Shown here one piece after another: positions 60,890-64,000 of a DNA stretch of 64,000 nucleotides; positions within the stretch are counted from its first letter, which is position 1; every line of letters starts with the position of its first letter. The notes below the pieces were generated by a model. The model worked only from the letters and a program-made list of their open reading frames with translations, was not told where the DNA came from and ran no database searches. Position numbers and translations under genes: made by a program. The DNA comes from Bacteroidaceae bacterium (GTDB taxonomy: Bacteria; Bacteroidota; Bacteroidia; Bacteroidales; Bacteroidaceae), in NCBI GenBank assembly GCA_017470525.1, contig JAFUYM010000038.1:1-64000 (forward strand), in the 5' to 3' direction.

Positions 60890-61450
60890 ATGAATAGGAA
60901 GATCAGAATCAGTATCTGGACAGTGGCGATAGCCACAGCCAGCCTCGCAATGTCCTTGATGGCTTGCAGTGATGATAACGGAGTGGACAACATGCCAGTA
61001 GAAGAGCGGCAGCAAGCAGAGGCCGAACTCTGCGCCTATGCTGTCCTACCGACGAGGACGCGAGGCTCCGACGGTGCTCTGTTCACCGATGACGACATCG
61101 AATGGTTCGACGTGAACACCCGCGAGATTCGATTCCGCGACACATCGACGATGCTCAACGGCAGACTTCAACTGCTTAGCGGCATCGACTTCTATCTGGG
61201 TGGCGAATACCTCTTCTCTGGCGGTGCCACGTACGTCGGCCTCATCTATAGTCAAGTATTCCTCGACCTTGTGCTCTGTCAGGGACGTATCGAAGATGGG
61301 CAAGTCATCAACGACTGCTACTATCTCCAAGACTGCTATCCCCAACAGTTCATCGACGATGAGACTGTGAAGACCAACCGCATCAGTCGGGTCGCACAGT
61401 GGGAGAAGTTCACGAAATATCTGGAAAGTAAAGGCAAACTGAGGAAATAG
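60890..61450 (+). CDS. Lipoprotein of unknown function
   Basis: 186 residues. The signal ends in the lipobox LMAC with Cys26, followed by SDDNG, an acidic run of the sort that directs some Bacteroidota lipoproteins to the surface. The rest is soluble with four further Cys residues (C48, in LVLCQGR, in NDCYYLQDCYP). I do not recognise the family. The region LFTDDDIEWFDVNTREIRFR is its most distinctive stretch. AGGAAT lies directly before the ATG. Its own copy of the motif at 60827 suggests control with the sigma-barrel gene. Confidence 0.8.
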   Translation: MNRKIRISIWTVAIATASLAMSLMACSDDNGVDNMPVEERQQAEAELCAYAVLPTRTRGSDGALFTDDDIEWFDVNTREIRFRDTSTMLNGRLQLLSGIDFYLGGEYLFSGGATYVGLIYSQVFLDLVLCQGRIEDGQVINDCYYLQDCYPQQFIDDETVKTNRISRVAQWEKFTKYLESKGKLRK

Positions 61451-61462
61451 TCTCCCCGCCCC

Positions 61463-61504
61463 GTGCAGTCATTCGTTGCAATTTTGGACTTAATAAGTAG
61501 AGAA
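61463..61504 (+). promoter_or_regulatory. ECF-type promoter-like motif, copy C (before the radical SAM gene)
   Basis: GTGCAGTC (61463-61470), 16 bp, then GACTTAATAAGTAGAGAA (61487-61504), 19 bp before the ATG at 61524. Compared with copies A and B, the second element keeps GACT, TA and TAGAGA in the same positions. Confidence 0.7.
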
Positions 61505-61520
61505 CAAAATTGCAACGAAT
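61471..61520. repeat. Perfect 16-bp inverted repeat enclosing the GACT...TAGAGA element
   Basis: ATTCGTTGCAATTTTG (61471-61486) and CAAAATTGCAACGAAT (61505-61520) are exact complements. The 18-nt loop, 61487-61504, is precisely the conserved second element of motif copy C. The left arm fills the spacer between the two conserved elements. It could be an operator for a dimeric regulator or an RNA hairpin in read-through transcripts. Confidence 0.9.
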
Positions 61521-61523
61521 TGT

Positions 61524-62582
61524 ATGTATAGTATTTATGATTACGCCTATAATGGGCTGCTCTATCTGAACAACATCATGAGGCCAAGGCACAAGCGGCT
61601 GTCGCAACTGATGATTTACTCGACGACGGCGTGTCAGTCGCGGTGCAAGCACTGCAACATCTGGCAGAAACGGCCCGTGGAGCATCTTTCGCTCGAAGAT
61701 ATTCAGCGAATCATGCAGAGCCGATGTGTGACACGGAGAACCACCGTAGGACTGGAGGGTGGCGAGTTTATCCTACACCCACAGGCTGACGAAATCATGG
61801 CGTGGTTTCAAGAGCATCACCCTAACTACACGCTACTATCCAACTGTCTTGCGCCCCGCCGTGTTATTGATGCCGTGCGTCGCTATCAGCCTCGTCATCT
61901 GTACGTCTCTCTTGACGGTGGGCGTGAGACTTACCAGTGGATGCGGGGACGCGATGGCTTCGACCGGGTGATTGAGGTGGTGGAGGCGCTCAAAGATGAA
62001 GTGCCCATGTCGCTGATGTTCTGCCTGTCGCCTTGGAATACATTCGATGATATGGCGTACGTCATAGATGTGACCAAGCATTACGACATAGACATTCGCA
62101 TTGGTATCTACGGAACAATGGCCTTCTTCGACACGACAAGCGAACTACTGACAGTATCGGATTTTGTGAAGAAGATTCCTCAGAGCATTCATGAGACGCA
62201 GGAGAATTATGACTTCGTGGCACTCTATGATGAATGGCGCAACGGACATCTTCGCTTACGCTGTCAGAGCATCATGAGTTGCCTTGTGGTGCATAGCAAC
62301 GGTGACGTCCCGCTCTGTCAGAACCTTGACGTGGTGTTGGGGAATATCCATGAGCAATCGCTTGACGAGATTTTCAACGGTTTACATTCATACAAGACAC
62401 AGTGCCAGTATTCCAAGGAGTGCAACGGCTGTTGGATCAACTTCCATCGTAAGTATGACATCATCCTCTTTCGTAACATGGAAAGACTTCTGCCCAAACG
62501 ACTCATTGAGAAGTTCTATGGGTCGTATCAATGGACTAATGATCTACGTAAAACTTATCACCAATATTTTAGAGATTTATGA
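61524..62582 (+). CDS. Radical SAM/SPASM-type protein
   Basis: 352 residues. The [4Fe-4S] motif CQSRCKHC is at Cys37, Cys41 and Cys44; GLEGGEF is the SAM-binding GGE motif (residue about 74). The C-terminal part has a SPASM/twitch layout: HSNGDVPLCQNLDVVLGNIH, EIFNGLHSY, and then Cys residues in CQYSKECNGCW. SPASM enzymes modify peptides or small molecules. No precursor peptide gene was recognised nearby. The stop overlaps the next start by 4 bp, so the two products are probably made together. Confidence 0.88.
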   Translation: MYSIYDYAYNGLLYLNNIMRPRHKRLSQLMIYSTTACQSRCKHCNIWQKRPVEHLSLEDIQRIMQSRCVTRRTTVGLEGGEFILHPQADEIMAWFQEHHPNYTLLSNCLAPRRVIDAVRRYQPRHLYVSLDGGRETYQWMRGRDGFDRVIEVVEALKDEVPMSLMFCLSPWNTFDDMAYVIDVTKHYDIDIRIGIYGTMAFFDTTSELLTVSDFVKKIPQSIHETQENYDFVALYDEWRNGHLRLRCQSIMSCLVVHSNGDVPLCQNLDVVLGNIHEQSLDEIFNGLHSYKTQCQYSKECNGCWINFHRKYDIILFRNMERLLPKRLIEKFYGSYQWTNDLRKTYHQYFRDL

Positions 62583-63640
62583 TACAGCAATTGATCAACC
62601 GATATAAACGACTCAGGACTATAATGCATCTTTCCCAAACATACCAATATTCATACGCTTTCGTCGGCATGGGACAGCATTCGCTCACCAACCTTTACCC
62701 GGTACTTCATTATCTTAGAGTACCATTGAAGTACATCTGTGTCACATCGGAAAGAAAGGCACAATTGATAGAACGGAAATTTCCAAACGTAAAAGCCACG
62801 ACCTCGCTTGATGATATTCTGGAAGACGAAACCATCAAAGGCGTATTCGTTTCGACTTCGCCCACTGCCCATTTCTTCATCGCCTCGCAAATTCTGAAAA
62901 GAGGGAAGTCATTGTTCATCGAGAAACCACCCTGCCAGACATTAGAAGAACTCGAAAGGCTGATAGACCTTCAGCGACTTCACGGATCTCCTGTTGTGAT
63001 GGTCGGATTGCAGCAACGATATGCTCCTGCTGTGCAATTGTTGAAAAAAAATCTCCACAAAGAGCGTCTAATCAATTACGATTTACATTACCTCACAGGT
63101 ACTTACCCAGAAGGCAATGCACTCCTTGAATTGTTCATTCATCCTCTTGACCTTGTCATCTATCTTTTTGGAAAGCCTGATATTCTTGCTTGTCAACAAG
63201 TCAACAAAGACTCCTATATCCTCATGCTCCGCCATCCACATATCATTGGCACCCTCGAACTCTCAACCGCCTACACATGGACTTCTGCCGAAGAATCTCT
63301 GAAAGTCTGCACCAAGTTTGGCATCTACCATCTTTCGCAAATGGAAGAACTGACCTTTACACCTACTTCCTCCACCGTCTTCGGGATTCCAATAGAAAAG
63401 TTACGTCCTCATCGTGAGACGAAAGAAATCCTCTTCCAGCGTAATAACTTCATCCCAATAGTAGCAAACAATCAAGTCTTTACTCAAGGCTATTATAATG
63501 AAATTGTTGCATTTGTTGAATCTGTAGAGGGCATACGTGCCGACATCTTCACTTCTTCCTCTTCATTGCCCCCTACTTACAAAACCATATTAAATATACT
63601 GGCTATTCTTGAAACCAATGGGAGCAGACGTGGAAGGTAA
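62579..63640 (+). CDS. Gfo/Idh/MocA family oxidoreductase
   Basis: 353 residues. The N-terminal Rossmann fold has YAFVGMGQHSLTNLYPVLHY in place of the usual GxGxxG (here GMGQHS), then FVSTSPTAHFFIASQIL and the family EKP motif (115-117, SLFIEKPPCQTLEELERL). The C-terminal domain contains ALLELFIHPLDLVIYLFG, where the His-Pro-Leu-Asp segment matches the catalytic-region His and Asp of the family. The enzyme would oxidise or reduce a sugar or cyclitol with NAD(P). Coupling to the radical SAM gene suggests one short pathway on the same substrate. Confidence 0.88.
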   Translation: MIQQLINRYKRLRTIMHLSQTYQYSYAFVGMGQHSLTNLYPVLHYLRVPLKYICVTSERKAQLIERKFPNVKATTSLDDILEDETIKGVFVSTSPTAHFFIASQILKRGKSLFIEKPPCQTLEELERLIDLQRLHGSPVVMVGLQQRYAPAVQLLKKNLHKERLINYDLHYLTGTYPEGNALLELFIHPLDLVIYLFGKPDILACQQVNKDSYILMLRHPHIIGTLELSTAYTWTSAEESLKVCTKFGIYHLSQMEELTFTPTSSTVFGIPIEKLRPHRETKEILFQRNNFIPIVANNQVFTQGYYNEIVAFVESVEGIRADIFTSSSSLPPTYKTILNILAILETNGSRRGR

Positions 63641-63654
63641 TCCATGTGAATTAA

Positions 63655-63688
63655 CAAAAAAGGCAAGGACTTTGGGTGTCCTTGCCTT
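63655..63688 (-). terminator. Intrinsic terminator of galK
   Basis: Arms AAGGCAAGGAC (63660-63670) and GTCCTTGCCTT (63678-63688) with a 7-nt loop. On the minus strand the stem is followed by a T-run (63661-63656 region). Confidence 0.85.
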
Positions 63689-63749
63689 GGGTTGGGGATG
63701 TTCCAACGATGGATGTGTTGGATGTCCCGTTTTTTTCAGGAAACGTGGA

Positions 63750-64000
63750 TTAAGCCAACTTGCGTGAGCCGTCGCCGATGACTACGTCAATCACGATTGG
63801 CTTCTTGCCATACTTCTCCTGGAACTTGCTGACAGCAGTCTTTACGAAGTTGTCGTAGAGTTCTTCTGCCACGAGGTTGATGGTGCAGCCACCGAAGCCA
63901 CCACCCATGATGCGTGAACCTGTGACGGAGCACTCCTTGGCGATGTCGTTGAGGAAGTCGAGTTCTTCGCAAGACACTTCATAGTCCTTTGACAGACCGT
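63750..64000 (-). CDS. galK: Galactokinase, C-terminal end (continues past the right edge)
   Basis: About 83 residues are visible, with no start in the window. GSRIMGGGFGGCTINLVAEE is the GHMP kinase motif 3 as found in galactokinases. The tail FQEKYGKKPIVIDVVIGDGS RKLA-type ending is also typical of GalK. The enzyme phosphorylates galactose in the Leloir pathway. The rest of the gene, and any galactose operon, lies outside. Confidence 0.92.
   Translation of the reverse strand, partial: GLSKDYEVSCEELDFLNDIAKECSVTGSRIMGGGFGGCTINLVAEELYDNFVKTAVSKFQEKYGKKPIVIDVVIGDGSRKLA

Overview
The window is a chromosomal segment of a member of the Bacteroidota, most likely order Bacteroidales and Prevotellaceae-like. 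The evidence is the promoter type (TTTG, 19-20 bp, TAnnTTTG) seen upstream of several genes, a Bacteroidota-type RNA polymerase omega subunit, DUF4293, BamD and type IX secretion (T9SS) plug proteins, a C-terminal tail resembling T9SS sorting signals, and the conserved purH-mreBCD-mrdA-rodA block. There is no rRNA, CRISPR array, prophage, transposase or plasmid function in view. Genus cannot be fixed by eye.

Left part (1-7.6 kb): two large secreted proteins on the minus strand form an operon, one with a BspA-like leucine-rich region and one giant protein that runs off the left edge. Next comes a minus-strand operon of five tRNAs (Gly, Leu, Leu, Gly, Gly) with a recognisable promoter and terminator. 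From 8.6 to 17.3 kb lie DUF4293-rpoZ-bamD, uvrB on the plus strand, queH with a DUF6268 gene, a transporter, and a YgiQ-type radical SAM gene. From 17.3 to 26.8 kb are a T9SS plug-domain protein overlapping an amidase-like secreted protein, then a GH31 plus GH3 pair suited to xyloglucan or beta-glucan oligosaccharides. From 27 to 42 kb are a tandem ABC ATPase, an esterase, SppA, CPBP protease, HTH regulator, DUF2975, SPFH protein, a 1,324-residue carboxypeptidase-regulatory-domain protein, an ExuT-like MFS permease, FolB next to a stand-alone class II ribonucleotide reductase C-terminal domain, and a nitroreductase.

From 42 to 56 kb there is a dense minus-strand block for replication start and envelope growth: purH (IMP cyclohydrolase domain only), mreB, mreC, mreD, mrdA, rodA, a YiiX-like cysteine hydrolase with a TonB-dependent receptor, a SPOR-domain amidase, an MlaD-type lipid-transport protein and dnaA. 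From 55.7 to 58.8 kb come a TonB-C domain protein, a glycine-zipper lipoprotein, NudC and a GH25 lysozyme.

The most unusual locus is 59.0-63.6 kb. A single gene encodes a complete ECF sigma factor joined through one transmembrane helix and a long proline-rich linker to an outer-membrane beta-barrel domain, so one protein could span both membranes. The same two-part sequence, TGCAGTC, 15-16 bp, then GACTnnnTAnnTAGAGA, lies just upstream of this gene, of the next gene (a lipoprotein) and of the third (a radical SAM gene translationally coupled to a Gfo/Idh/MocA oxidoreductase). This looks like a self-contained outer-membrane-sensing regulon. In the third copy the second element sits exactly in the loop of a perfect 16-bp inverted repeat. 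The right edge holds the 3' end of galK.

Several intergenic regions carry elaborate palindromes, some sharing sequence with one another, mostly at gene 3' ends.
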